From contig JAJEKV010000004.1 of assembly GCA_021234155.1 (NCBI GenBank), positions 4,276,109 to 4,340,108 on the forward strand: a stretch of DNA of 64,000 nt, given 5' to 3'. Of this stretch, positions 13,334 through 25,463 are shown one piece after another. How positions within the stretch are numbered: position 1 is the first letter of the stretch; each line of letters opens with the position of its first letter. Source of the DNA: Isoetes taiwanensis. Taxonomy: Eukaryota; Streptophyta; Lycopodiopsida; Isoetales; Isoetaceae. A program made the position numbers and the translations under genes. The notes below the pieces were generated by a model, which was given only the letters and a program-made list of their open reading frames with translations, was not told the DNA's origin and ran no database searches.

Positions 13334-13974
13334 TTAAGTAAGAGCTATGCCCATTTTGTAACCATACTCTTTTTTATTTTGAAAATGGTGTCCATAGCTC
13401 TTTGGAAAGTTGCAGATGCATTCATTAATCCAAAGGGCATCCTTTTCATGGCAAATGTTCCCCATGGTGTAATGAATGATCTTTGGCTGATCTTCCTCTA
13501 TGCTTATTTGGTTGAAACCTGAGAAACCATCCAAGAAAGAATATATGTCTTTACCTGCAACAGCATGCAAAACTTCTTCTAAAAATGGCAAAGGGTGGCA
13601 ATCTTTGATGGTAGCTTTATTTAAATCCCTATAGTCAATGCAAATCCTTATGGTTTTATTTTTCTTTTCTACTGGGACAATGCAAGGGTTTACAATCTCT
13701 GCAATCACACCCGCATCCTTCATTTTATATAACTCCTCTTTAATTAGGCCTAGCAAGGATGCATTAATTCTTCTGAGTTTTGTACCACATGTTTCATACC
13801 TTCTTTAATTTTTATCTCAAACTCACAAATACTTTTGTCAACACCAACCAACTCATCATAGTCCCAAGCAAAAATATCCTTCCAATCATCAAAGAAATTA
13901 GTGACAAAGGTGTTATCTTCTTCCTTAAACAAATCTCCAACATACAGAACTCTTTCTAAACCCTTCTTGTTCAA
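13334..13974 (-). pseudogene. Reverse transcriptase N-terminal half, Tat/Athila-like gypsy
   Basis: Minus-strand reading gives a linker with DIFAWDYDELVG (typical upstream of RT in Tat/Athila-type elements), a frameshift near 13755, then the RT motifs IRICIDYRDLNKATIKD and YSFLDGFSGFNQI. The second holds the first catalytic aspartate. Similarity fades after FPKSYGHHFQNK, and the FxDD box, canonical RNase H and integrase are absent. The element is therefore cut off at about 13.33 kb. Confidence 0.8.
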
Positions 13975-13989
13975 TTTGATTTCATTTAT

Positions 13990-14482
13990 CTATTTTTTCT
14001 CACTCGCATTAATTAGCAGAATAGGATAGAGTTGTTGCAGGTCTTTCTTCTCCAGTTCTTCCTCTTGAATTGCTCCTTCAGCTAAGTGCTCGAGAAGAAC
14101 ACTTTTGCAAAGTGCATCAGCTTCACCATTCTGTTCCCTTGGCACATGGCAGAGCCTCCAAGTTTCGAAATTCTTTAACTCACACATAGCTTGATCTCTA
14201 AGCAATATCATCTCTTCATTCTTAGCTTAATATTCACCCAATATTTGCCTGCAAACAAGTTGAGGATCTCCAAAGATAACAACTTCATTAATATTCAAAT
14301 TCTTTGCCTTTTGGAGACCTGCTATCAAAGCCTTGTATTATGCCATATTTGAGGTTGTATTAGGAAAAATTCTGCCTACTTTTGCAAGCAATCTATTGGA
14401 AGAATCTTTGAGAATAGCAGCAGATGAGGCCACACTCAGTCTTTTAGAAACACCACCATCAAGCCATAAGTAAGCAAATTAT
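13990..14482 (-). pseudogene. RNase H-like domain located between protease and RT
   Basis: Translation shows YLWLDGG, then TSNMA-stop-YKALIAGL, IFGDPQLVCRQILGEY, and HVPREQNGEADAL. These are the ordered blocks of an RNase HI fold of the type carried as an additional RNase H by plant Tat elements. The stop at about 14340 replaces the conserved glutamate of the TSN-AEY motif, and a second stop follows LGEY. Its position, downstream of protease and upstream of RT, is unusual: the additional RNase H of Tat elements normally follows RT. Both flanking domains are on the same strand and in order, so a simple rearrangement is not obvious. Confidence 0.75.
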
Positions 14483-14501
14483 TTTGTTTTGGCAATGCTA
14501 G

Positions 14502-15074
14502 TTAAATGGGGAGCTCCAAGTTGGGTATTTGGTTACTTGCATTTAATTCAGACTCTCCACATGGGTTTGACAACAGCATCTCCTCTTCTATGAAACTTAA
14601 GGCCTCAAATTCACCCACCTTGTTATATAATATCACCTTTTTCTTATCATTGGAAATAGTGCACTCCCCTTTTGACCAAACAGGCCTGGCATCAACTGTA
14701 GAAAGCCATTTCCTTCCCAAAAGCAAATCATAGATGTCTGACTTGTCTTCTATCCCTTCAAAAGCAACCACAACAAAGTTAGCTGCAACAATTATACCTT
14801 CAACGTCATTGCTGACTATTCCTACAGGGCTGATCTTTGTGTTTGAGAAAAATTTTAGAACCACTGAAGCTTTCTTATCTATATCAAGGCCACACAATCT
14901 CATGACATGATGAGGCATAACATTCAGAGGTGATCCCCTATCCAATAGGACTTTGGTCAAGATTTTCTTGCCCATTCTGGCAACACAAGTGAAAGCCCCT
15001 GGGTCATAATCCTCCTGAGTTAGCATTTGTTCCTCAATATGATTAGTCAGAGCAAATTCATCTTCTTTGGTCAA
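14502..15074 (-). pseudogene. Aspartic protease region of the Tat-like element
   Basis: The 190-residue ORF has the retropepsin layout of Tat/Athila proteins: KVLLDRGSPLNVMP, where families usually have D-T/S-G, then IYDLLLGRKWL near the C-terminal flap, then ARPVWSKGE. The active-site triplet is Asp-Arg-Gly, so the enzyme is probably dead. It sits between gag (higher coordinates) and the RNase H domain (lower coordinates). Confidence 0.8.
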
Positions 15075-15189
15075 TTATTGAGCACCCTTTTTCTGTAGGA
15101 TGGAGCTATCTTAAGCAAAGTTAGCAAGTCAACACTGATTTTAGAATTTTTTAGCAAATACTCGAAGTCCTCACTATCTTTATCCTTTT

Positions 15190-16445
15190 TCAAATATTTC
15201 TGAATAGGGGGAGGAGGTACAACCATATTTTGCTCAATCTCCTTGTGTTAGCATTATCATCATTGGCACGTGTTGGCTCTTTTTCCTTTGCATAGTTCAT
15301 CCCTCTAGTATGCACAGCCATAATCTCCTCCTGTTCTTCAATTTTCTGCACAAATCTGATAGAAGCATTTTGCTCAGTAGGCTTAGATTTTTCCTGCCTA
15401 GCAAAATATTCTTTCACACTATACCTATCTTTATAATGTCCCACAACTTTGCAAAAGGCACAAACAGGGCATTCCTTACCAAAATGCCCTCTTCTACCAC
15501 ATTTTGTGCAAGGCTACCAACAGTATTCAGATGAGTGAGAATTTCTTGAACAGTGAGCACAAGGTGGATAAATTTTCTTCTCAAATTTTGAGTTCTTCAT
15601 CTCTTGAAGTTGCTTGGTCACCTCCACTAAGGCCTCTGAGACTTTGGTGATCTCAGCTCTCACATCTGCTGCAGAACCTTCAGTATCCTCTACCTTTGTT
15701 TTTTCTTCTCCTTTTGAATAGCATAGACTGGTACAGGTCCTGGTCCCATGCATTCCTGTTCATAATCTGGAAAAAAGGATCATGTGGTGAGTGCATATCA
15801 TCTAGTAGATATGAAATCATGTCTGCAATTTCAGTAGCTTTAGTGAGCCTTACGTATTGTGTCAAAGCCTTCTTGTTTTTGGATCTTGAACATCTTCCTG
15901 TGTATTCTTGGTCTGCTGCTTAAACCTCTGATAAAAGATGCCACAAGATGCAAAGTATGGTTAGGAACTTGATTGATCTGACACTTGACAAGATAAAGAT
16001 TAAATCTTTCCACATATTGGTGAACACTCTCACCATGCTTTATATGAAAGGTTTGCAGTTCAAAAATCAAATCATGTGGATCCAAAAGCTTACCAAATCT
16101 TGCCAAGAATTTCTTGACCAATTCATCCCAAGAGTTGGCTCCTAAACTTATAACATACTCAAGCCAAGCTCTAACTTCATCATTCTTGAAGCATTTTTAA
16201 ATTCAGAGAATTTGCAACCTTTCTTGTGTCCATATTCTTGGTAATGTTCCTCAAATGTCTATAGAAAATTATTAGCATTCATGCTTGGATCAAAAGTAGG
16301 AACATGAATTGGCATATTCAACTCAAAGTAATGACAAGGCATACCTGAGTTTGCTTGTATAGTCACAGTAGGTGCTGCAGCAGAGCTTCATGATTCTCCT
16401 GTGCTTCAGCATGCTCAGAAGTTTCATTTGTTCTCCTAGGAGCCA
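15190..16445 (-). pseudogene. Gag region with zinc knuckles, Tat-like element
   Basis: The gag core at about 15840-16200 reads FLARFGKLLDPHDLIFELQT and HGESVHQYVERFN, matching the retrotransposon gag family. Downstream are CCHC-type knuckles: CAHCSRNSHSSEYC near 15540 and CTKCGRRGHFGKEC near 15480, followed by a degraded third (CAFCKVVGHYKDR). Several stops and frame changes break the ORF. This is the 5' end of the same minus-strand element. Confidence 0.75.
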
Positions 16446-17878
16446 TGAGTTCAAACTCCAGGAAAAGATCTCGGTAGAACCTCCAAAATGTTGAAGGTGT
16501 TCCTGGCAAAACCTTCAACCTCAATGGTTTAGAACCTCCGGGTTGCTTGAGGCAACCACTCTAAGTGCAAATAATCCAAGAAGAAAGCTCAAACAGATGT
16601 TAAGAACAGCTTTCCCAAAAGACAAAAAAGTCTGCCTTGCCAAAAAGCATGCCAAATGCAAACTAATGGCGTTTTGCTCTTGATTCTTGATTCTAGAACT
16701 TCATAAGACCTTGAAGGATGTTGGCAAAAAAGTCAGATGGATTTTGATGATGGCAAGCTTTTCAAATAAGCAACCTTGACCGGGTCAATTTTTAGTCAAT
16801 ATCCCTGGCAGAGAGCTAGAATTTTCAACTCGATAAAGGTGGTTCATTTTTGAGATCTGAGGCTTCCAACACTCTCTAAAATGCCTGCACACAATGTTCT
16901 TGAAAGCTCTTTGCAAAAAGATGTGTCTCAGTTTGAAATTTTTGATTTTCTTGACAACTACCTGCTATTAGATAACAGTGGAGCAAATGCTTCTTTTTTT
17001 GCTATTTTATAGAATCTCAATGCCTAGGGTGCTGGAGAAAGGATTGGAAAGATTCACTTGATCAGAACTTGAGTACAGATTTGCACTTAACAGATCCTTG
17101 AATCTATGGTGCAAACTTTGATGTGTGCAATCAAGCAAGCTCAATAACTCTCGTGTATCTATGCTACAAATGTTCATATGCAAAACTTCTGCTATTCCTC
17201 TATTGCTAAATGAGATACAAAGGCTCCATAATGTATGAAAATGGTCTCTGTCATGCAAATCAGTAGGAATTAATCATAAATCCTTTAACAAAGCTCGGAT
17301 TTTCATTTAACTCAGTGTCACACAAGCAAACAATAATGATCCCAAGCTCTAAGTCTTGGGCACAGGTTTCAAAAGGTACACAATCAAGCAAATAACATAA
17401 ATTTATCAGTAATTCATGTCGAATAAATGTCTGGAAGGCAGAATCAAGCTTCAGATCTTCAAGCCGGTCCTTCTTCAAGGTAATAAATCACTCTTTCACC
17501 TCAAAGCCCTCGATCTTTCTCTGAGCACAAAAGCCCCTTTTAAAATTCCCCTGTTTCGTCCCGTTCTTGGCCAATTCAGTTTAATTCTCTGTCCTTTTGT
17601 TTCAAGAACACTTCAAGGGATCTTCAAGTCTTCAAACTTTGCTTCATTCTTCTTCATGTCTTGCTTGTGTGACCTAAGTCAAATGTCCTCACCTTGCTCT
17701 TCAAGTTTTCAAGATGTGCAAATATGAATTCTCCTTGTGTCTCTAAGTTCAAATCAAAATATGAGCATAAGAATGTGAAATGTGCCTTGCTCTTCCATGC
17801 TGCCATAGCATGGCAGCAAGGACCATTAGTAGAATTGCATTCATTGGCCAGATGGCCCTAATACTTACAAATATGACA
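16446..17878 (-). repeat. Probable 5' LTR and leader of the Tat-like element, right limit unknown
   Basis: On the minus strand an LTR would end at 16491, where the plus strand starts TGTTGAAGGTG. The adjoining minus-strand bases begin TGGAGGTTCTACCGAG, the right form and place for a primer-binding site. I found no second copy, so the other end of the LTR is unknown. ORFs in this stretch have no family features. Confidence 0.4.
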
Positions 17879-19200
17879 CTAGATTTGACTCATCTGTGGT
17901 GGATTGGAGTGAGGAGGTTGAACCGCAGTTTGTGGAACCATGACAGGAGGTATGAAGGGGAGGTCCATGAGGGGAACACCTCGCGATGACACGTTGACTA
18001 AGTGATTGACCAGTTCAATGGCGTGATCCAGAGTCTTGAGTCGCAAGTATTCAGTCATAAGTCGAATAGCAGGAGGTAGGCCTTGCAGAAACCAGACCAA
18101 GATCTGACTCTGCGTGGGATACTCCTTGAGCTTACTAACCAATATATGCAGACGATCAACGAAATCTCGTGCAGATTCTGAGGGTTGTTGTTGGAGATCG
18201 TTGAGTTGTTTGAGAAGTTATTGATCATCATCTGTGGTACCAATGAGACAAGAAGGCCATCTTCATTTCTTGCCAATTTTGTTTCCAATGACTTTTATTG
18301 ACCATAAGCCATTGATATGGTGCACCACATAGCGTGGTGGAGAAGATATGAAACTTGAATGTGACTGAGAGTGTCCGTTTAAAACAGTGAGAGCTTCGAA
18401 TGCCTCCACGTGCGTTTGAACACTCTGCTTGAGGATGGGCTTCCCTTTCGCATTTTCTAAAATACGATATGGAAGTTTGAGGTTGTGGGCGGTGGAGTTA
18501 ACTTGAGTGACAACAGGGTTGTCAGAAACATAATGAGTCTGAGGCATGGAGACCTGGGTTTAAAGTGGTGGTGCATAAGAATAGATAGATAGATAGATAG
18601 GCATGTCCTTGAGGCACATCAGAGGACTGTGAGCAATGCATCTACATAAGAACAGTAAACCCAAGAGGGCTAGAAATTTTGGTGTCATTTGGCACTAGAC
18701 TCAATGTGCCATCCTCGGTCAAATGAGATCACCAATATTGTATACATTGACAAGAGGTTGAAAAGATGGCGATGACTGAAATTCATGGACATGGTTAGGG
18801 CCAAATGAAACCTGAGTGTAGCCCATACCATGTTGTTGTGAAGACGGTTGCGAAGGCAAGGGCGTCTGCCTAGAGAAATATGGATATAAGTACTCTCTGA
18901 CGTTTGAAAATAGTGAGGAGTCTGATGCACGGGAGTGTGATACGGTGATTGAGGTTGAGAGCAATGTCGACAATTGGAAGGTGGGAGCAATGTCGCGAGG
19001 AGTAGGAGGTGATGAATGAGCACACGAGTGTAATCGATCTCCTTCAATATCATAGTCTCCATCATAAAAATTTTGAGCTGCTTCCCCGAGGTGCTGGCAA
19101 TCCAATCTAGCCGCAGTTTGGCTGAGAAGCTCTTCCTAGGTAAAAGCACGAACAAACTTCTTGAAGTCCGAAGAAAAGAAATAAGACCTGGCGGCGGCGA
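17879..19200 (-). pseudogene. Gag fragment of a second minus-strand LTR retrotransposon
   Basis: Minus-strand reading from about 19.1 kb downwards gives a Ser/Pro-rich N-terminus, then KPILKQSVQTHVEAFEALT near 18430, a gag-like core split among frames, and ILVWFLQGLPPAIRLMTEYL near 18090. The tail is proline-rich. Frames change at least twice. No protease or polymerase follows, so the element is truncated near 17.85 kb. Confidence 0.6.
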
Positions 19201-19203
19201 CAA

Positions 19204-19936
19204 TGTTTAGGGTATGGGTTCGGGATTGTCTGCAAGACAACCCTCTGTGAGGAGCCTTGGATCAAACACACAAGTCCTTAGTATAGTGTGTCACGCTGGA
19301 TTTTGCAAAAGAGATAAGAACGGAAAGAACAAAACAAGGAACAAGGAGACGGTATGCCAAGACAAGAATCCTTCGAATATCATAAGAAATACGTGAGGTC
19401 TCGCGAGGCGGTGAGACAAAAAAAGATGAAAACAAGACAATACTAAGTCTCATCTAAAACTTAAGGTCTAACCCTACTGGTATATACAGTTTAATGGCCT
19501 CGGGCCCAAAGTAGGCATATGGCAGAGCCTTTGTGATCTCGGTTACCAACTCCTGAATCATATGTTTGATTTGAGGTAATCTTTTTAGTACCGTCATTAG
19601 TGCCGTGAATCCTGCTAAGTTAAGGCTGCATTCCCCCGGAGGTGGTCACTTGTCACCCTTTGTCCTCTTCTTTGATGAGGGCGTGGGTTTCTGCGTGGGC
19701 ATGGGTTTGCTACCTGACGCTCCTTCTTGACCCTTGCCTTTGGGCTCTTGTGTGCTGGCCTGTGTAGTGCTCAAGAATAGTCCAGTGCCTGGTGGCACAG
19801 GACTAACAAATCTAGAGCATATTCCCTTCCACCAGTGCCATGTATCCACCCCATTAGGATTACCAGAGGAGCGCTCGGAAGGACTACGAGTTGCTTTTGC
19901 CATCTCCAATGTGGGCCGAGATTTCAGAGCTCAACA
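19204..19936 (-). repeat. Probable 5' LTR of the second minus-strand element
   Basis: Read on the minus strand, this 733-bp interval begins TGTTGAGCTC and ends CCCTAAACA, giving TGTT/AACA termini. It lies directly upstream of the gag fragment in the right orientation. Only one copy is visible, so the call rests on termini and position. Confidence 0.5.
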
Positions 19937-22769
19937 CTCCCCCACAAAAGAGTAAGTTCTGATAAATTTAAGAACCACTAGAAAGAGCATTCCACGAGCT
20001 TTCTAACAAGCCAAAACATGCCTAAAACTGCCACCAAATGCAGGAGTTGTGGCAAAAAGAAGATTGCAGCCAAATTCTAACACTGACAACAAAGGGCCGG
20101 AGCTGTCAGGTGATGTTTCGCTGCCAAAGCCCATTATGTTTTACCACCTCTGAGCTTGTGAATAGAATTTGCAATGGCAGCAAGACCAAAAATGAAAGTT
20201 GGTATAATAAATAAAAGAGTGTGCCTTTTTTATGTTAGTTGGTACGACTGCTTTGATGATACAACTAATTTTTGCCAAGGTCAGTAGTGATGTCATAACG
20301 ACTAACCAGTTTATCTAATAGTAGTTCTAAATTTACATAGAAAGTGCATTGCCCTAGATTGAGACTAGTGCATATTTCAATACATGAAGAAACGAAAAAG
20401 AAAGAAAAAAACTATAATTTCAAAGGCGATATTCCATTGCTGTAAGCATCTCGAAAGACTGGTAAGAAAACCGTGCCCTCCATGAAGTCGTAAAAATAGA
20501 AAGTATAACATATTGAACATTGGTTAGTGAGTTTAGAAGTCCAAAAAGGTACCACTCTTGTAGGAAAAAGTCCCCCACAAAGTTCCTTCCTCCTCACTTG
20601 CTTTGTAACATTACCATTCTTTTAATATATTGATGACACAGTTCTTCAAAAAAAAAAAAATTAGTCCCCCACAAAGTGGTAAAGGTTATTTTCAACTGAT
20701 CCTCAGGTTTCATTAGGGCAAGTCGTTCCATGTTCATGTTGATATTTCAAGCTTCGCAATTGGTGTTTTTCTTGCTCGAGAACACGGTGCACATTAGGAC
20801 AAGTTAGTTAGCTTTGCTACTCCCATGCTCAACTCCGTTGAGAAAAATTACTTTTCTCATCTCAACTCTTATGGTCAAGGCCATGCGAGATTGGTTTCAT
20901 AACTTTCTAAAGCGCTTGCTTTCAGGGACACTACCTCAGGAAGACTCCTTGAGTTCATTTAAGAGATGTGTGCACATAGTTTGTGATTGCACTATGGTGG
21001 CAGGTCATCTATATAAGCATATCATAGTCTTACATAAATGTACTTCCAAACAATAAAAGTTGTTAACAGGCCCATGAAGGCCCCGGAGGTAGCCATTTAA
21101 TGGAGACAACATGGCTTGAAAATTTGGATCTTGGGAATTGGATGGCACTCCTTTACCTTCATTAATTAAGGGTTTAGCTCAAAAAATCCATACAACATAT
21201 ACAATTACAAAAGATATAGATGAACCACCATAGATCAGGCATAAACATCCAAATTTCATATTCCATATTAAAAGGAATATATATAAGCCGCATGAGTACT
21301 TTGTTTTATAAAAAAGAGACATCTTTAGTACTCCTCTAAAGGACTTTGTCCATAATCCACTTAGATGACTTCATAGCATCCATTTTATTTGAATTCAAAG
21401 TGAATGATCACATCTTAATAATTTTTTTTGGAGATGTATGCTCAGAGAAAACGATCAACTACCCATCCAGAGAGTTCCTCGATTTTTTACTCTCCACAAA
21501 TCTAGAGTATTCATTCAACAAATAATCTACCCCTTTGCACTGAAACTGAGTATAAGGTGACATACCTTTCATCTCCAAGTATATTCTTATATAGGCCTTC
21601 AAGACCATCACATGCAAGCTGTATTGGGCCCCACTTACATGTGCCAAATATCGCTTTAAAATATCTTCGCCTGCCACTTGTTTTAAATTTAGCAACTCAA
21701 GGATTCTATGACTTCAACATTTTTATAACTCCCCAGGCTTTTTATTCGCAAGGATATTATTGCTGCGAAATGCTCTATCAAATCTTTTCAATCTTAGAGA
21801 AATTTCAACATTCAATACACTTATGCATGACCTTATGACGTGCCTTGCATATATTCTTCAGCAAAATTTATCACTTCTTCATGAGCTTCATGGCGTGTCC
21901 AGTGACGACTCTTCACAATCTCTTTCATGAGCACTACAACATGATACTAGTAGTTCAAGTTTTCAAACATTTTTTTGCCTTCTCAACTCAGTGGCACATG
22001 TCTCCAGTTATGTTTTGTCACATGGACAAATATTTTCAGACCTTTTCTGCCTTCTCAATGCAGTGGCACATGTCTCCAGTTAGGTTTTGTCACCTGGACT
22101 ATATCCAGACTTTTTAAGGCGCAATCTATGTCAAATCCAATAGGTACAATGCCTCTTCAGTCTGTTAGGCTTGTCTACAAATCTTTGAGATTGTATTCAA
22201 AATCCTAAATAGCTCTTTGCATCCTTTTACAAAAAATTTGCTCTCCCATCATCCAACATGCTTCTTGCGCTATGGTGGTCTCTTCTTCCAAAAATGTTCC
22301 CAACTTTAAGATGAACCCATTTTGGTTTCCAAACTTATGCATATTACTTTTCTAATGCAATTTATCAAATATGACATTTTGAACTTTACTACCAAAGTCA
22401 TCATCCATTTCTTTGCTAGCTTCCTACTTGATGGAAACTTTTGATGGTATTGCCACAGAAATAGATGGAGTAAAGCATTTGTTCTGCAAAGATACAATAG
22501 CAAAGTCATTTCATCTTCCTCCACTGCCCAAAGACTGGACAATTAGAACATTGCAAGACTTCAATCAGTTTTGTTCTAGAGACTGCCCTAAGATGGCCCG
22601 AATAGATCCTTCTCAGTCTGGCTTTGTCAAATTTTTGTGCAAGAAAGAACATGTCCCCCAACAAGCTTTTCTATGACACAGTTATTACAAGCGCGCACAC
22701 ACATATATATACAAGTGGTTTTACTATGAGGGACTGTACAAATTCGACTGGAAGAAAATGCAGACTCAT
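19937..22769. other. No recognisable gene
   Basis: ORFs here are short and without motifs. A direct duplication of about 55 bp (core CAGTGGCACATGTCTCCAGT) occurs at 21976-22030 and 22055-22105. An A run lies at about 20647. Confidence 0.5.
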
Positions 22770-24195
22770 TCAATGAAGATTCTATAAAGATTCCCCTAGA
22801 TTTTTTATGATTCTATCAAGATTCCAGTAGATTCTCAAAAAATTTACGAAGATTCCCTTAGATTCTCCTATGTTCACAAAGATTCTTTTTAGATTATCCT
22901 AGATTCCCAAAAAATATCCCAAGGTTCCTCTATATTTCTCAAGATTCTACGTAGATTCTCCTAGATTCTCCAAGATTGTATGAAGATCCTCCAGATTCCC
23001 TTATATTTCCCTAGATTCTGAGAAATTCTCTTGATATTCTTATAGATTCTCTAAGATTCTCTTGATATTCCTTAAGATTCTACAAAGATTCCTCTAGATT
23101 CTCCAAGATTCTATAGAGATTCCCTAGATTCTATAAAGATTTCCCTAGTCTCCCCAAGATTCTTAAAGATTTTATGAACATTCCCTTAATTCCCCTAGAT
23201 TCCCAAAGATTATCTTGATATTCACCTAGGCCCCAAAGATTATCCCAAGTCTCCTCTAGATTCCCCAAGATTCTATGTAGTTCTACTAAATTCTCGAAGA
23301 TTTGATGAATATTCTCCTAGATTCCTTTAGATTACATGAAGATTCTCCTAGATTCTTCAAGATTCCATTATGATTTCACTAGATTCTCAAAGCTTTTAGA
23401 AAGATTCCCTTGGATTCCCTTAGATTCCCAAAGGTTCTCTTGAGATTCTTTTAGATTCTCTAAGATCATATCCATCAATATTCCTCCAGATTCCTAAAGA
23501 TTTTATGAAGATTCCCTTAAATTCTCAAAGATTCTCTCGTGATTCCTATAGATTCCCCAAAATTCCCCTAGATCCTATGAAGATTTCCCTAGATTCCTCA
23601 AGATTCTATCAAGATTCTTTTAGATTCTTAAAGATTTTATGAACATTCTCTTATTCCTCAAGATTATCTAGATTACCCAAGATTCTATGTAGATCTCCTA
23701 GATTCCTATAGATTCTATAAAGATTCTTCTAGATCCCCTTGATCTTATAGATTCTATGAAGATTCTTCTAGATCCCCTTGGCCTTATAGATTCTATGAAG
23801 ATTCTTCTAGATCCCCTTGGCCTTCCCTTAGATTCCTTAAGATTCTACAAAGATTCCCTTACATTCTTATAATTTTACACAGATTCTTCAAAATTCCATC
23901 AAGATTACCCTAGATACTCAAAGATTTTAGAAAGATTCCCTTTGATTCATAAAGATTATTTTGAGAATCCCATAGATTCCCTAAGATTCTCTTGAAATTC
24001 CTTTAGATTCTCTAAGATCCTATGAAGATTCCCCTAGATTCTCCAAGATTGTGTCAAGATTCCTCTAGATTTTATAAGTATTTATGAAGATTCCTTTAGA
24101 TTCCTTGGGATTCCCATGGATTCCCCTTAGATTCCCTAAGATTTTCTTGGGATTCCTCTAGATTCTCTGAGATCCTTTGAAGATTTCCTAGATTA
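22770..24195. repeat. Degenerate GATTC-rich minisatellite, about 1.4 kb
   Basis: The sequence consists almost entirely of variants of AGATTCCCCTAGATTCTC and AAGATTCTATGAAGATTC, so GATTC recurs every 8-14 bases. The repeat length is irregular. A clearer higher-order unit of about 39 bp (AGATTCTATGAAGATTCTTC plus AGATCCCCTTGGCCTTAT) is repeated three times at about 23709-23825. No coding potential is present. Confidence 0.9.
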
Positions 24196-25463
24196 CCATA
24201 AGCTATTAGCCTGAGAAGGGTAACAACTTAAGCTACTACATGTAAGTTATGGAGTCTACTCAACACAAAGCCTTTCACCAAATCTATTTTACATAAGATA
24301 TGGAGGAAAGATATTCATAATTAGCATGTCAGCATGCATAAATAACAAATTATAGTCTTATGTGTAGGTCTTCCATGCATCCCGATCCTGTTCAGCAGAG
24401 GGGTTTGTTTTAAAAAATAAGGAGCAAAACATGTGGGCTGCATCTACACCAATAGGATAAAAAACATTCCAACTATATGGAAAATTTAACATCCTTTAAC
24501 AAAGAAAACCCTTCCAATCTGTGCTCCATTATGCAGACTTAAGATACAGAACTAGGAATTTCTAAGAGGTTATTCTAAGGCTAAAGATTAATGAGAGATC
24601 GTACAGCTGTCTAGACTCCACTTGTATAGGATGTTGCATATCCAAACCAGCTTTCTCAACTTGCTTATCAGTCGCATCAGAAGTCTCAACATCATTTTTG
24701 TTTTCCATTTGAAGAACAGGTAGATGCACGGATCCAGCCACTTATGCTTCTAACCCATCGATCTTCTGGCTGCCCTTATTAGCAGGAAAAATAGAATCAT
24801 GCTTGGGCTTTCTGGCAGTGGCATGAAAATCAAAGATTTTCTTTCTCTTGGAGGCCTTTTCCATTTCTTTCCGCCTTTTCTTAATAGTAACTTTGTTAAG
24901 ATCCCCTTTCTTCCTTCCCATCTGGCAGAGCAGGGTCCTTAAAAAACCATTCCGAAAGAGAGAATAAGCCAGCAAAAAACCGGATTCTACAAATCATTTC
25001 TTGATCCAGATATAGTAGAGGAATTGTATGTGCCATGCAATGTGTAGCCAACTCATCTTGAGTCCTAACTGGTAGAGTCGGGCTTCTGCCATACTTACGC
25101 TCCAGCAAACCGTAAAGTCACAAAGCCCTAGACTTCGTGGAAGAGATAAAAAAAAGCTTAACGTGAAAAATACTTGGTGTTTTTTTTTTTTAAAGGAAAG
25201 GTCTGATAACTTTACCATAATCCATTGGATTTGTCCCGCAAAAATCCAGAAAGAGAGGTTATTTATGCCCAAAAAAAAATAAAAAAATCAATTAGTTAAT
25301 TATTATTACTACTGACACTAACGTCAGCATAAAAAGTTAAAAATAAAGTTTGTCTGATAGCCTTTAGGATTTCATTCCTTCTCTTGCTCTCCTTGTTTCT
25401 TTCCTCCTCCTCCACGACTTGCAGTTGCAATAACGATCCTAAGCCTCCTCCAATGGTACCAAG
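24196..25463. other. No recognisable gene
   Basis: Minus-strand ORFs at 24742-25272 are basic or hydrophobic and match no family I know. A T/A run at about 25180 and an A run at 25270-25285 are low complexity. Confidence 0.4.

Noticed and set aside
16491-16520. Same LTR family as the copia at 33985 (both start TGTTGAAGGTGTTC)
   Set aside because: Similarity stops after about 14 bases. The downstream coding region is gypsy, not copia.
22770-24195. CRISPR-like array
   Set aside because: Repeats are degenerate and irregularly spaced with no unique spacers, and the genome is eukaryotic.
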